Shown: positions 22,081 through 34,480, counted from the first letter of the stretch. The stretch: DNA of 64,000 bases from Sphagnum magellanicum (GCA_021904315.1 CM038919.1:5208001-5272000); one strand, 5' to 3'. The notes: generated from the letters alone by a model not told the origin. Translations and numbers: made by a program.

Positions 22081-24734
22081 TGTATGATAAATATGCCATC
22101 ATAGGAAAGGTGATAGTAGAATAGTGTTATAACCATGTTATTTTTAATATATTATTTATTATTATTATTTATCATTTATTGTTTCATTTTTAATTTTCTC
22201 CAAACTTTGACAATTTATCCTATTAAAAAAATCCCAAATTTTTTTGTAATTGTAGTTTAAAATTCACCCAATTTTTTTAAATAAAATTAGTAGTGCAAAT
22301 ATCATGAATAAAATTTTCTTTTTTGAGAAATGAAGAGAACTTGATTGGAACTCGTCCACTAACTCAATTCACATACACATGTAATGCTACTTTCCATGTT
22401 GTCTGTTGATGTTTACAGAGCTTGCATGTTCATCATTCCTTTTACAAATAAAACAAACAAACAAATAAACCGCATGTGTGCTTCATGTGAAGGACTTTGC
22501 TTATATGGAAATTTGCATTACCCTTAATTACACTTCTTTGAAACAACTCCCAATCCCAAAAGACGAAAAAAAACAAAAAAACAAACACCCCGCCTCAAAA
22601 TATTTAATAGCATTATAAAAGGTTTTTGTTTTCTAATTTTGTGACATCAAATAATTTGGCAATTCTTTCCAAAATTTAGCAAACTTACTTGAATTTGTAG
22701 TAGAAACTTCAAAAAAATTCTCAAACAAAAAATTTCGAGAAAACAACACAATTTGTTCCCAAATATATATATATATATATTGCAATAGAACAAATCTTCA
22801 AGTTACACCCCAAAAGTTAAAATTGAAGCTAAATAAGTAAATGCACTTAGTAAATAAGTAAATCCCAATAACTTTTTATAATTTATTCTCAAGTTTTTTG
22901 GGGAAACAAAAAAAAGAGAAAATAATAAGCAATCCATTTTCACTTAACATAGTCTACTATAATTTTATTATGACAAAAAATTGTGATTACCAAAAAGTAA
23001 AATAAAAATGTAACTTTAAACCTTTTTACAAGATTCTTAAACTAGGTATAAATTATGTATGAAGTACAAATTATAATCATCTTTCTATATTTTTGATGAC
23101 CCACTAAAAACCAACCATAGAAGTCTAATGGTTTTTTTCCCTTTTTTCTCACTTTTGGCGATTGAAAACCTCCAAAAGCAGTTCATTTTTAGACTTTTAA
23201 CTTTAAGTTTAGCCAATATAAAAAGGTTGTTGTGTAGTACTTACTCCAGCACTTTTTGAACAAATAAAAGTAGAGACAAAATTGAAGGCGAATGAATATC
23301 CAAAACGCTACCATCGTTGGATTCAATTCCCGAACCTTTGGGCCAACAAAATAGACAGAACAACGCTGCCTCCACAACCACTGCATTACTTGCTCAAATT
23401 TTTTGTTCCCAAGGTTGCCACACACACATACTGAAAAGGAGAGAAAAGCACTCAGATGATTTCGATTGGGACCTCAAATAAGGATGACTGATGTGCCTTC
23501 ACGAGTGCCCAAAGACGTCCCGCAAAGCCTCCTCTTCAACCACTGTCAATTGGTTATCAAAAGAAGGAGCAAACTTCTCTGACCTCTTCCATTATCATGG
23601 TAGTTCTTAGGATTCATACCCACGGCCCTCAAAAGAATCAATGGATGGGTCCTATGATATATGAGCATGTTTTTCAAAACAAGCTGAAAGAATGAAATAA
23701 CCTATCAAAATCATCCATGCTTTATGATCAAAACCGTTGGTTCTTTGAATTTTTCAAATAACTAAAGCTAAACAGTTCTTTGAATCTAGCTTACTTTTAA
23801 AATCGAAACCAATAGTTATTAAGAAAAATAAATGCCCCTTTAATACTAGAGGATAATAGAGACATTGTAACAAAAAAGTAAGCAACATAAAACCTCTAGA
23901 ACTTCATACATAGAATTGGCATTTTCAACAACATATTATTGGTTGATTCACTACAATTATGCCTCTTAGAATCTAACACCTATTCCTACCACTAAACCTG
24001 TTATGAACCCTATTTCCTATAGAGTGTGCTGTTAGTAACCGAATTATAATCCCAAATTACCTAATAACACCCACTCTTAAGCATGGAAAGTTACAAAGAT
24101 GTTGGATCATATCTCTCCAAACCTTCTTAGTAGGCCATCATGGTCTTACACAAAATCAGTATGTGCACCGCAATCTCCCAACCCCTCTCCCCGCCCGCCC
24201 GCCCGCCCCCCCCACAATAGAATTTATCGCACAAATATCTCTCAAATTTTGAATAGAGATAAGAGAGAATCCCACATCAATATGGATTTCACACTTTTTC
24301 CCCTAGACAAACTGTAGATGCCATATCCCCAGAGTTCCTAAACAAATGGGTTTCAATTTGCCAAATAACAATTCCCATGGACTTCCACAACCCACACACT
24401 GATTTTCTTTCAAACCAGCCATCACTGTCCCCTATGGAATTTCATCACTTCCAACATCTCTATGTATTTATTCATGCACACTAATTTGTTTACCATCTAA
24501 GCTCTAATTCCAGTACACAATAGAAGAATACTTGGAATCAGAATCTACTAGAGCAATACTAAGAGCATTCTTCCCATCGACATTAATTTAATCAAAGCTT
24601 TAGTGAAAACATAAATTTTTATTGTCTTAGGTAAAAACACTAAAACAAATAATAGAACAAAGAAGAGGCCCTTAACTCTTGCAACACTTCGTCTCTTTAT
24701 CCTAGTCTTTGTGTGCTCACTTTTTGGATCCTAA
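22081..24734. other. AT-rich spacer
   Basis: No coding series. Contains a short (AT)n run near 22765-22780 and a C/G-rich simple repeat (cccg)n near 24184-24212, both embedded in AT-rich DNA. Confidence 0.5.
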
Positions 24735-25448
24735 TGTGATCGAACAACAAGTCACCTCATTGGTGTGAACACGGCATGCTTTTAAGGTTTGCTTTTTGAT
24801 TTATTAGCCGTCATTTCCACAACCGAAATCTCTCCATTACTGCTATGGACGTTGCATGGGGAGGTTTTCTCTCTTTATGGGCTATTATGGAGTACAGGGA
24901 AGAGGCAGCGCCAATGATGCTGAGGGATGGAGCTCTATTGATGAGGGAAGGCGGGCGACGAAAGGACAAGAAGACAGGAGGACAGGAGGCGAGGGTGAAC
25001 GGGGGAGCTGAAATATCCAGACGAGGTCATCAGCAAGGGGAGGTGATGGAGTGGTAGAGAGTTGTTTCTTTTGGAAGAACTTGGCTAGGTTGTTGCAATT
25101 TCTTCCGTTGCGCCAACAACTTGGCCAAGCAGTGTTGTAAGGGCTAGACTTTCATAAGTGTCTAATCTTTGATGAATACAAGGAAGTTAGAAAGCTTGTG
25201 CTCTCTGGAAATTTACATGAAAGGCAAGGTGTGATCTATGATTTTTGTTTGTCTGCTCTGCCGATTTGTGGATGCATGAACTGTTGATGTTCAAGGATCT
25301 GTGTAGGCAGGTAGGCGCATTCTGTGATGAGTTTAGCGAGAAAGGGTTAGCGATTTGTGGTTTGCCTAAGAAGATCTGCAGAGAGACCACTCTGTTCATG
25401 CCCATGCTAGTAGTCACATTTGTTGATTTGTCTCGGCACCTTCTCTTT
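24735..25448 (+). repeat. 5' LTR
   Basis: About 714 bp, starting TGTGATCGAAC and ending in the ctctttt tract just before the primer-binding site. It aligns end to end with 31215-31948. It lacks 20 bp present in the 3' copy after 'ggagtggtagag'. It does not end in the usual CA, so the exact edge is uncertain by a few bases. Confidence 0.88.
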
Positions 25449-25460
25449 TGGTATCAGAGC
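25449..25460 (+). promoter_or_regulatory. Primer-binding site, initiator tRNA-Met
   Basis: TGGTATCAGAGC directly follows the 5' LTR. It is the standard complement of the 3' end of plant initiator tRNA-Met, used by many plant LTR retrotransposons to prime minus-strand DNA. Confidence 0.92.
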
Positions 25461-26331
25461 TAGGTTCAAATCGGGCAGTTTCGGTAGAACCTATGGATGT
25501 CTAGTTATAATGATAATTGAAGCATCATGTCTACGCCTAGTGCAGACGAGGTGGGAGTAAAAGAATTAACACAGGAGATTCGTGAACAACAAATTGTTAA
25601 TAGGTTTGATTATCTGACTACTCAATGTGGACCACAAAGAGGATTGGTAGTCCTGCGTTTACTAGGTTTTGGAGTGGTGACGCTTGTAGGAATAGATCCA
25701 GATGAAGCTCGAATAGGAGACATAATAGTAGAAGTAGTTCACAGTGGTTTCTATACGCGTGCTAAGGTTTGGTTGAAGGTGAGAGATTAAGCAAGGGGAT
25801 GGGTGTCAATCTCAGAACTGCAGACGTAGCACTACTACGCCTCATACCTTGCATAGAGTAACGCCTTTATTTGCTGAAAGGCAGTGCAATGTACCAAGGT
25901 TAAGAAACATTAGGGTTCCTAAATCTGCTGTTTCACCTAAACATTTCACCATATTCTACATCCCTGGTGTCGAAGATTTGTTCCAGGTTGGAGATCATCT
26001 TATCAGGGTGGAACACGATGGATCGAGATCTCGTGTCATCAGTTGGAGAATATGGTGCGATTCAGAAGGAAAGTGGCAATTCCAGCAAGAATCCACAGAT
26101 GAGCAAAAATTTTCCATTTTTCCATCTAATTTTGCACCTTTGAGACTAGTAGCAGAAGGAGATCAGTCTGAATTCGCAGATTAAGTCGTATGACATTTGC
26201 TCTTCTCAAAATCCAATACGAACATAATAGATTATAGAGCTGTTCGATACTATGGTTACCAATTGTGGCCTAAGGTCAAGTGTGTAATAGAGAATGTTAT
26301 AATTTTGGTTTAAAGCTGAAACGTTTGTAAG
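25461..26331 (+). other. Element leader with two short open frames
   Basis: Between the primer-binding site and gag lie an 87-codon frame (25527-25790, ATG start) and an 111-codon frame (25849-26184) that is in the same phase as gag-pol but separated from it by several stops. Neither resembles a domain I know. They may be remnants of one extra or N-terminal gag region broken by a frame change, or simply leader sequence. Confidence 0.45.
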
Positions 26332-29300
26332 ATGACCAGCCCCCAGGGGATGGATGAGTTGTTTTGGGGACGAGACCATGAAGACGTCAATGACTGGGTG
26401 GAAAGGCTCACCATGGCAATTGAAGTGCGAAATCTGAATGCAGATAAGCTCTTCAAGATTATGAAACTAAATCTGAGAGGCAGAGCCAAGGAATGGTTCA
26501 AGAGGTTGCAACCAGCACCAACGGATTGGGCTAAGTTGAGGACGCTGATAGTGCAGAAATATGGAGATGTTGATGTTAATGACATTAGAATGAAGCTCGA
26601 TGCCATCAAGCAAGAACCCAAGGAAAGAGTTCAAAAATATTATGAACGTCTCGACAAACTATTTCAGAAGGGCCAGATGTAAGACACCGAGCAGAAGAGG
26701 AGATTTCTAGCCAGATTGAGGCCAGAGATTCGAAAATAGTGTGTGGTGAGAACATTTACAGACATTGAGGAGTTGGTTGGTGCTGCAACAGAACTTGAGA
26801 GAGTTCTGGGCGAGCTTGGGGAGACTCCTTATGAACCCAAAATTTTGGCACACTTCATAAAAGGAAAGGTATCTCTCTCACCTATGGAGACCATTCTGAT
26901 GATTCCAGGGGAACTGGAACATCTTGAAAGTTTGGTGAAGTTGGCTAGGAGAAAGAGGGATTCAGAGGCGATTGAAAATCAAATGTCAGTGGTCTCTGCG
27001 ATTCCAGCACCTAGGAAGGTATGCATCAACAATACCCATAGAAGCAAAACACTGCATCTGCTTTTGGAGATCAACAACTATGTTGTTGAAGGATTGGTGG
27101 ATACTGGAGCTTCTATGTCTGTTATGGCTGCCGCTGTAGTCAGAGAACTAGGCATGATGCATCTCGTGACAGGGTTGGAGACTTACAAAACCGCGTCAGG
27201 AGTTGTTACACAGGCGCTGGGTCGAATTGACGAGGTACCAGTCAAGGTTGGAAGCGTACAGTGTGCCATGACCTTCATGATCGTGGACACGGACAACTAT
27301 GATGTACTCCTGGGATTGGATTTCTTGATGAAAATTGGAGCAGTAGTGGATGTGGAACGGGGTTTAATACAAGTCAGACATGGCCCTAGAAGCAATGTGG
27401 AGGTACTGCCTTTGACGATGGTGAATTTATTGTAGAGGATGAATTTTGAAGCTATGATGCACAAGGCTACGACCATCTGGAAGAACGCACATACCAAGGA
27501 TGCTCCTGATTAGATACCAGATCAGGATCATGTGATTATGACTAAAAAGGATGATGCGTCCACCTCAGATTCGGATACTGGTACTGATGGGAGTGGGCAC
27601 GACGATTCGGACTCTAATCGATTGAGGCAAGTTAAGCATGAAAATGAGTTTGGAGACACTGAGTTGGAGGAGCTAGTGAAGTCAGAAGGACTGCAAGAGA
27701 TTCTGCAACTGATATTGCAGGAGTAGGCTGACATATTCATGAAAGAAGAAATCACAGATGCGGATGATTATGTAGACTGGATAAGGTGGGTGTCTGATGT
27801 AGAGGAAGGGAGACATGCCATGTATGAATCCACACGTGGTGTAGTTGTCCCACCTTTGCTACAGCAGCCTAGCCAAGTACATGCTTCCTCAATTCCAGCA
27901 CTACTATAAACGGTCCAGATGAGAAACGGCAACACTAATGGCAGCCACACTGAGCAGTTGACATATGCCAACCATTATGAAGTGAATACTAGATGGAGGG
28001 AGATCTGTCAGCGAATCAGGATTAACACCAGCTTGGAGGAAGAGAAACGAAAACAACTCTGACAAGTTTTGGAATAGTACCAAGACGTTTTTGCTTGGAA
28101 TAAAGGTGAACTAGGTTGTTGTACTATTGGGGAACACTTTGTGGATATGCAAGGGTTCCCACCTTGCAAAGCATCTCCTGGTCGATTATCCTACTGGGAA
28201 GAGGCAGAGGTGAAGAGGCAGATTGATGTACTGGTCGAATTGGGCAAGATGAAGCCCAGTAGCTCTGAGTATGCATGTCGGCTAACTCTACTAGTGAAGA
28301 AGGATGGGAGCAAGCGTTTTTGTGGCGATTATCGACCATTCAATGCACAGACACGTCGGGATTCATTTCCAATGCCACTTGTGAAAGATGTGATTAGTCA
28401 ACTGGGGAACTCATCATGGTTCACTGCTTTAAACTTGCAGTCTGGCTTCTAGCAAATTCAAATGGCTCCAGAGGACATGAAGAAGACAACTTTGATCACT
28501 AAAATCGGGTTGTATGACTGGACAGTCATGCCATTCGGCCTCAAAAATGCAACAAGTACGTTTACCAGGACTATGTCGGAGGTCTTTAAGGACTTGGGTA
28601 GCAACTTCCTGAAGATATTCGTTGATGACCTCAATGTGCACAACGAAAGCTGGGAGGAGCATCTGCAACACTTGGGTATAATGATGTACAAACTTAGGGA
28701 AGTAAACCTCAAACTGAACCCAAACAGGTGTTGCTTTGCTGCAAAAAGCATTACATTTCTGGGCCATGTCATTAGTAGGGAGGGCACCAAACCGGATCCT
28801 GGCAAGATTGAGGCAGTTCTGCATTTTCCGCAACCTAAAACAATCACCAATGTCAGGTCGTTCTTAGGTCTGACAAGGTATTATCGGAACTATGTTCGAG
28901 GCTATTCGCGACTAGCAGCTCCTCTGTTCGAGTTGACCAGAAAGGATGTTAATTTTGTGTGGGATATGGGCTGTCAACAGGCATTCCAGGAACTGAAGGC
29001 AGCTTTGGTCGATGCACCTATACTCACACGACCTGATTTCAAGAGAGCCTTTTGTCTGGATGTTGATTGGTTGCCCATGGGTGTTAGAGTGATATTGTCC
29101 CAGAAGGATGGAAGATTTGAGAAGGTGGTGGCTTATGCCAGTAAGAGTTTGACAGAAGCCCAAAAAAAATTCCATCCCATGGAAGGGGAGTGCTACGCAC
29201 TAATATGGGGCATCATGCATTTCTGGCAATATTTGCACAGGAATCATTTTGTTCTGCGCACAGATCACAAACCTCTGGAGTGGCTAGCCACCGTATCCGA

Positions 29301-31167
29301 TGCGCATGGCAAGAGAGGCAGGTGGGTAGACATGTTACAGGATTTCAGCTTCAAGATAATCCACCGACCAGGACTCAGGCACACAAATGTTGATGCTTTG
29401 AGTAGGAATCCAGTTGGACCAGCCACTGATGATGATGACTTCAGTGAAGAAATCCAAGACATTGGAATTACTTTGACTAACACACCGAGGGGAGAAGGGG
29501 AGACTCTCCTTGTTCAGACTAGCAAAGAAATAGAATGGCTCGGTGTCAGAAGAAAGGTCAGGGAGTGCATACGACATCATGCGTGTTGCTTTGGCATCAA
29601 CCACTGTAATTATGTTGGCAGCCAGCAACTGTATGTAGTTGATGTTATATCAGAAGAAGAGCAGCCCAAGGAGCTTGGTCCTTGTGAGGCCGAAATTACA
29701 AGAGGAATTGAGCTTGTGCAGGACGATGATGTGGGAGTGGTGCTGAAAAGAAAGAAACCCCAGTACTATGACAGGCAATAGCAATTGGAGCTTGCGTTGG
29801 TAGCTCAACAATTGTTTGAATCTGGTGAGCATGACTTGGTTCCAACATGTTCCAATGAGGAAGATGAGTGGGGAGCCGACACAAGGCACCAAGACATATG
29901 GGAAGATGTACCCTGCCTAGATTTATTGCAGAAAGGCATGCTACCAGACATTGTTGGTTATGTGGAAGCTAGGAGGGCAAGGAAGAGAGTGTTAAACTAC
30001 CACTAGCAGGATCAATCACTCTATTTCAAAGGGTTACTTGTGCCAAGGCCAGAAGACTGCATGGAACTGGTAATCTGAATGCACAAGGACCTAGGGCATT
30101 CTAAAGAAGAAAGAACTCTGGCAGAGATATGTAGGAGGTACTTTTGGCACAATCGGACTGAGGATGTGAAGATTGTTGTGAAGGTATGTTAATAATGCCA
30201 GATGGTGAAGAGGATGAGGAGTATACGCTCGGAAGATGAAGAATTGAAGAGTATACCTGTTTGTGATCTGTTTCATAGAGTGGCTATGGACATTGCAGGA
30301 CCGTTGCCTGAAACTAGGTCAGGAAACAAGTACATTCTGGTGGCCATCGACCACTATTCTAAATGGTGCGAGGTTAAGGCCGTGGTTGATCATGGTGCTA
30401 AGACTGCGGCCAGGTTTTTAAAAGATGATGTAATCTGCAGGTATGGAGTCCCCAAGTTTGTACTGACTGACAATGGTGGAGAATGGGCTGCAGAATTCGA
30501 TGTTATGTGCAAAGACTACGGCATCCAACATCAGCACACTGCGCCCCAGTGGCCTCAGTGTAATGGGATGGCAGAGCGTTTGGTCAAGACCATCAAACAC
30601 GACATTATCGTTCTTGTTGTAACACCCGAAAGCATAGATTGTTGGGATGAACATCTGGCTAAGATATTGTTTGGATACAGATGTGGGATCCAGTCTAGCA
30701 CCAAGTTCTCACCCTTCATGATTTTCACTAGTCGCACACCCCGTCTCAGGGTAGACAATTACCTGCACGCTTTAACTGCTGTAACTGATGACGATGTTGA
30801 TGTTGAAGTGGCTGCAGCGCAATTTCTGCAGAAAATGAAACTTATAGCGAGCATCCACGAAAGTGTTTTACTCAATGTGGAACAAGCGCAGCAGAAACAG
30901 AGGAGGACCTATGCTACTAGAAAAGGTAAGCACACTTTTGAAGGTCTTGTTGCAGGTGAAACGATGGTCAAAATGAAGAAACCAAAAAGGAAGAAAGCCT
31001 TGGCTGCGAGCTGGGAAGGTCCATGCCAATTCATTGGGCACGTAGATGGAGAGGGGAACTTTGATTTTGAAGACGACAGTCGAGTGTGCTTCGTCCAGGA
31101 TGCAGATGGACGCGAATGGGAAAGGCCTCATAGAGATCTTCAGATCTATCACGTTCAACCAAATTGA
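26332..31167 (+). pseudogene. gag-pol polyprotein, one frame with 14 nonsense codons
   Basis: A single phase runs from ATG 26332 to TGA 31165-31167 with no frameshift, but is cut by 14 stops (26680, 26737, 27433, 27511, 27724, 27907, 28060, 28075, 28450, 29779, 30004, 30076, 30190, 30193). Domains in order: gag capsid-like (about 26350-26680, ELFWGRD...AKEWFKRL); aspartic protease (about 27050-27390, VDTGAS and LLGLDFL); RT (about 28150-28680, FVDD box at 28618); RNase H (about 29030-29400, CLDVD, GECYA, TDHKPL); H2C2 zinc finger (about 30079-30200); integrase core (about 30280-30780, MDIAGP, LTDNGGEW, MAERLVK). In the RT the motif-A aspartate is Asn (ALNL instead of ALDL), a G-to-A change that would abolish catalysis. 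No CCHC knuckle was seen. The copy cannot be autonomous. Confidence 0.93.
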
Positions 31168-31193
31168 ATGAAGCTAAGGGACCCAGTTTTTTT

Positions 31194-31206
31194 TAAGAAC
31201 GGAGGG
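31194..31206 (+). promoter_or_regulatory. Polypurine tract
   Basis: A purine run (aagaacggagggg) a few bases before the 3' LTR is the expected plus-strand primer site. It is interrupted by one C. Confidence 0.6.
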
Positions 31207-31214
31207 GTTACATG

Positions 31215-31948
31215 TGTGACCGAACAACAGGTCACCTCATTGGTGTGAACACGGCATGTTTTTAAGGTTTGCTTTTTGATTTATTAGCCGTCATTTCCAC
31301 AGCCGAAATCTCTCCATTACTGCTATGGACATTGCATGGGGAGGTTTTCTCTCTTTGTGGGCTATTATGGAGTACAGGGAAAAGGCGGCGCTAATGATGC
31401 TGAGGGATGGAGCTCTATTGATGAGGGAAGGCGGGCGGCGAAAGGACAAGAGGACGGGAGGACAGGAGGCGAGGGTGAATAGGGGAGCTGAAATATCCAG
31501 ACGAGGTCATCAGCAAGGGGAGGTGATGGAGTGGTAGAGTTGTTTTGAGTTGTGTAGAGAGTTGTTTCTTTTGGAAAAACTTGGCTAGGTTGTTGCAATT
31601 TCTTTCGCTGCGCCAGCAACTTGGCCAAGCAGTGTTGTAAGGGCTAAACTTTCATAAGTGTCTGATCTTTGATGAATACAAGGAAGTTAGAAAGCTTGTG
31701 CTCTCTGGAAATTTACATGAAAGGCAAGGTGTGATCTGTGATTTATGTTTGTCTGCTCTGCCGATTTGTGGATGCATGAACTGTTGTTGTCCAAGGATTT
31801 GTGTAGGTAGGTAGGCGCATTATGTGATGAGTTTAGCAAGAAAGGGTTAGCGATTTGTGGTTTGCCTGAGAAGATCTGCAGAGAAACCACTCTGTTCATG
31901 CCCATGATGGTAGTCACATTTGTTGATTTGTTTTGACACCTTCTCTTT
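31215..31948 (+). repeat. 3' LTR
   Basis: About 734 bp, starting TGTGACCGAAC. It aligns with the 5' LTR over its full length. It carries a 20-bp insertion (or the 5' copy a deletion) near 31537-31560 where gagttg/gtagag units are repeated, which fits replication slippage. Confidence 0.88.
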
Positions 31949-32339
31949 TGGTTACACCAACATCAATCCTTCCACAAATCCTGCCATATCCAAAAGACCA
32001 TCACTCACACAGAACCAAAAGCCTAACTTCCTCATTGTCTTTGAACATTACTCATACAAAGCACACCACACACTTTTATGACCCTATTACCTGCATCAAA
32101 CAAACACACACACTCACAACAACTAAAAAGAAATAGAAACCTTCATCGACTACCTTTCTTTTGTCACCTTTTGCATTTTGGCTACACAGATCCCTTTTCA
32201 TTCATTAGGTTTTATCTTCATCCTAAATTTCGTTCCACATCATTTCACCCCATAACATGTTATCGGCTGAGTGGGGGTTCTCTAGTTTTGTGTTTTAGTA
32301 AAGTTAAATTAATTATTTGAAATTCATGTGTTGAATCCA
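31949..32339. other. Spacer between the retrotransposon and the LINE relic
   Basis: C/A-rich, low-complexity DNA (many 'cacacac' and 'ttcat' blocks). No gene recognised. It may be further 5' sequence of the LINE relic decayed beyond recognition. Confidence 0.4.
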
Positions 32340-32645
32340 CCAAGGTATTATGGTATTCATGTTTCAATTGATTAGATAGGGGGGTGCTTCACAAGGTTTT
32401 TCTTTTTTTTATCATAATATGTTGATGACACAATTATTTTAATTAGGCAAGATGAAGGAAATATTTGGAATGTGATTAATCTACTAAATTTCTTTTTAAG
32501 TATAAACGTCTTGGAGAAATAAATGGTTTATTGGAACTATTATATAGGAAAAGAAAAAAAAATTAGTTGGATTGAAATCTTTGCATGGAAATGGCCTAAG
32601 GATAGAAACTTATCCAAGTTCTTACACATTCCTTTTGGTCTAGAC

Positions 32646-32854
32646 CAGTGTTGTGCGTGTAATCGTCAATAGTCATATATATGGCATGTAAATCCCATGA
32701 AGTGTAAATCATTTACATTTACACATCCAAACTTTATACACTTACATTGTTGATTTGTATATAATTTTTTTTACACTCCCACTTACACAAGGCCAATGTA
32801 AATATTTGTCAAATTTACACTTTCATGCTTATGACCAAACTTAGTCTTTTGGTG

Positions 32855-32929
<75 letters not shown>

Positions 32930-33356
32930 AATTTTCTTATATATTTATTATACCCCTGTAGTGACCATACCTTCTTGCAAATCCATATTAATTAATTGTG
33001 GGTGCATGTTTTGATGGGGTTTTTTTTTGCAATGGGCCATCTGATTGGCCTATCGCCAAAAACATTATGAAATCCCCCCTTCCCCACAAAAAAATTATAT
33101 TGTTTTACACTTACACTATTTTACATGACCATATAAAATCATACAAGTGTATTTGTTTTACACTTACATTTACACTATTTTACATGGCATAAAATAAATT
33201 TACATGGTTTTACACTTGCACTTACATGTTTTGTGTTGTACATCTACACAAATCTAAATGGATATTAAACACTTACATGAAGTGTAAATAAATTTCATTA
33301 TGGGATTTACATTTACACAAAGTGTTAATCCCAAACCATTTATGGGCACGATGTTG
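32646..33356. mobile_element. hAT-like non-autonomous DNA transposon, 711 bp
   Basis: Flanked by an 8-bp target duplication GTCTAGAC (32638-32645 and 33357-33364). The ends are inverted repeats starting CAGTGTTGTGC on the left and CAACATCGTGC on the right, reading inward. Further inside, both arms carry gtaaatcccat and runs of tttacac/ttacat. A CA-start and an 8-bp duplication fit the hAT superfamily. There is no transposase ORF. The middle contains a long (AT)n-(TAA)n microsatellite at about 32856-32932. Confidence 0.82.
32856..32932. repeat. (AT)n-(TAA)n compound microsatellite
   Basis: About 30 AT dinucleotides followed by about six TAA units, inside the hAT-like element. Such runs slip readily and are often misassembled. 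Confidence 0.95.
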
Positions 33357-33620
33357 GTCTAGACCTTGATGTCAACAAGGTTGACAATTTCCTAATTTCA
33401 AAAATGAATCCATAAGAAGCTCAATTTTTGGAATGCAATTTATTTGCCATTAGCTAGTTGGGTAGTGATTGTTAATAGTTCAATGTTAACAACTACTCTT
33501 TGATTTTTTATTAGTATTTGGGGTGGCATAAAAAATGTGGTGAAAGGTTGTACGTATCTCTAACAAAACTTTGTGGGCAAGAAAAGATCATTATACCAAA
33601 ATTAAGGTTAATTATTGAAT

Positions 33621-34480
33621 CATTACGTACACAAGAACATAGATGGGTTAAAATTGATTGAACTAGAGGAATTATTATTATGTACCTTGTTATGCAAACA
33701 AGTGCTTGAAGCTTTCAAGCCCTATGATTCCAACCTAAAAAAAATATTTCAATTCAAATTGATAAATGCTACACATGCCCTCTTGGTATAAGTGGTGGCT
33801 CTTGACCTAAATTGGGCCATGGTCATAGGGCCAAAATGTGGTGTACATTTTATTTCACATATGATTATGTTTGTAATAATATGTGGCATTAATGAATACA
33901 TGACTATGTAGTAAAATGGAGTTGTGGTTTTTTTACTTAGTATTTTTTTTTATCATAATAATTTATGCAATTGGTCATGTGAATTTTATGATTATGTAGT
34001 TGAGAAAGACAATAATTTATATTATTATAACCAAGAAATATAATTAAATAATATGTATTTATTGGTTTATGAAGGTAAGCATGTGTTTAACCATAGTAAA
34101 ATCACATGGAAAATCTAGTTAGACCTATTTGTTAACCTAGGACTAAGTTGTAGCTTAGAAACCTAAGTTAAAAACCTATGTAGGTAGGTAAGCTTAAGTA
34201 AGTAGGATCATATTTAATTTTGTAGTCACAAGCCTTTTTTATTAATTCATCCCAAGTGATATTTGCACTTAAAGGAATATTTTTTGTTCATGTATCATGT
34301 GTAGAGTATTCTTTCATTTAATTATGTACTTTACAAAGTTGAAGTTTTTGACAAAAGATATGGGATAAATTTCAGGAAAAGGAAACAATATTGCACCACT
34401 ATCCCACATCCTTTGTCCCACACAATAATAAAATACTTATTAACCCATTTTCCTAATACCTATTATCCAACCTACCTAGT
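33621..34480. other. AT-rich spacer
   Basis: No gene or element recognised. Scattered 'taggtaggta' units begin to appear from about 34130. Confidence 0.4.

Larger units (their letters stand above)
24735..31948 (+). mobile_element. Ty3/gypsy LTR retrotransposon, nearly complete, inactivated
   Basis: An element of about 7.2 kb with two LTRs (24735-25448 and 31215-31948), a primer-binding site for initiator tRNA-Met, a degenerate gag-pol frame in the order gag, protease, RT, RNase H, integrase, and a purine tract before the 3' LTR. Integrase follows RNase H, which is the Ty3/gypsy order. The C-terminal end has a SWEGP block like the GPF/Y motif and no chromodomain that I can see, so it is probably not a chromovirus. 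The two LTRs differ by roughly 35 substitutions by eye (about 5%), mostly transitions, plus one 20-bp indel. I could not find a clean 5-bp target duplication. Clade not assigned. Confidence 0.93.
32340..33620 (+). pseudogene. LINE (non-LTR) reverse transcriptase relic, split by an insertion
   Basis: Left of the insertion the sequence reads YVDDTIILIRQDEGNIWNVI (from 32418), the RT catalytic box in the form used by LINEs. It is followed at about 32575-32636 by WKWPKDRNLSKFLHIPFG. Right of the insertion it continues LDLDVNKVDNFLISKMN (from 33362) and WVVIVNSSMLTT-like sequence, corresponding to the downstream RT region of plant LINEs (IPFG, then VxxFL, then the GRxxIVNSV-like block). Frameshifts and stops occur throughout. 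The left and right halves join in frame across one copy of the target site, so the element inserted into an existing LINE copy. Confidence 0.75.

Noticed and set aside
25449-25460. Possible tRNA gene at TGGTATCAGAGC
   Set aside because: Only the 12-base primer-binding site is present; there is no cloverleaf around it.
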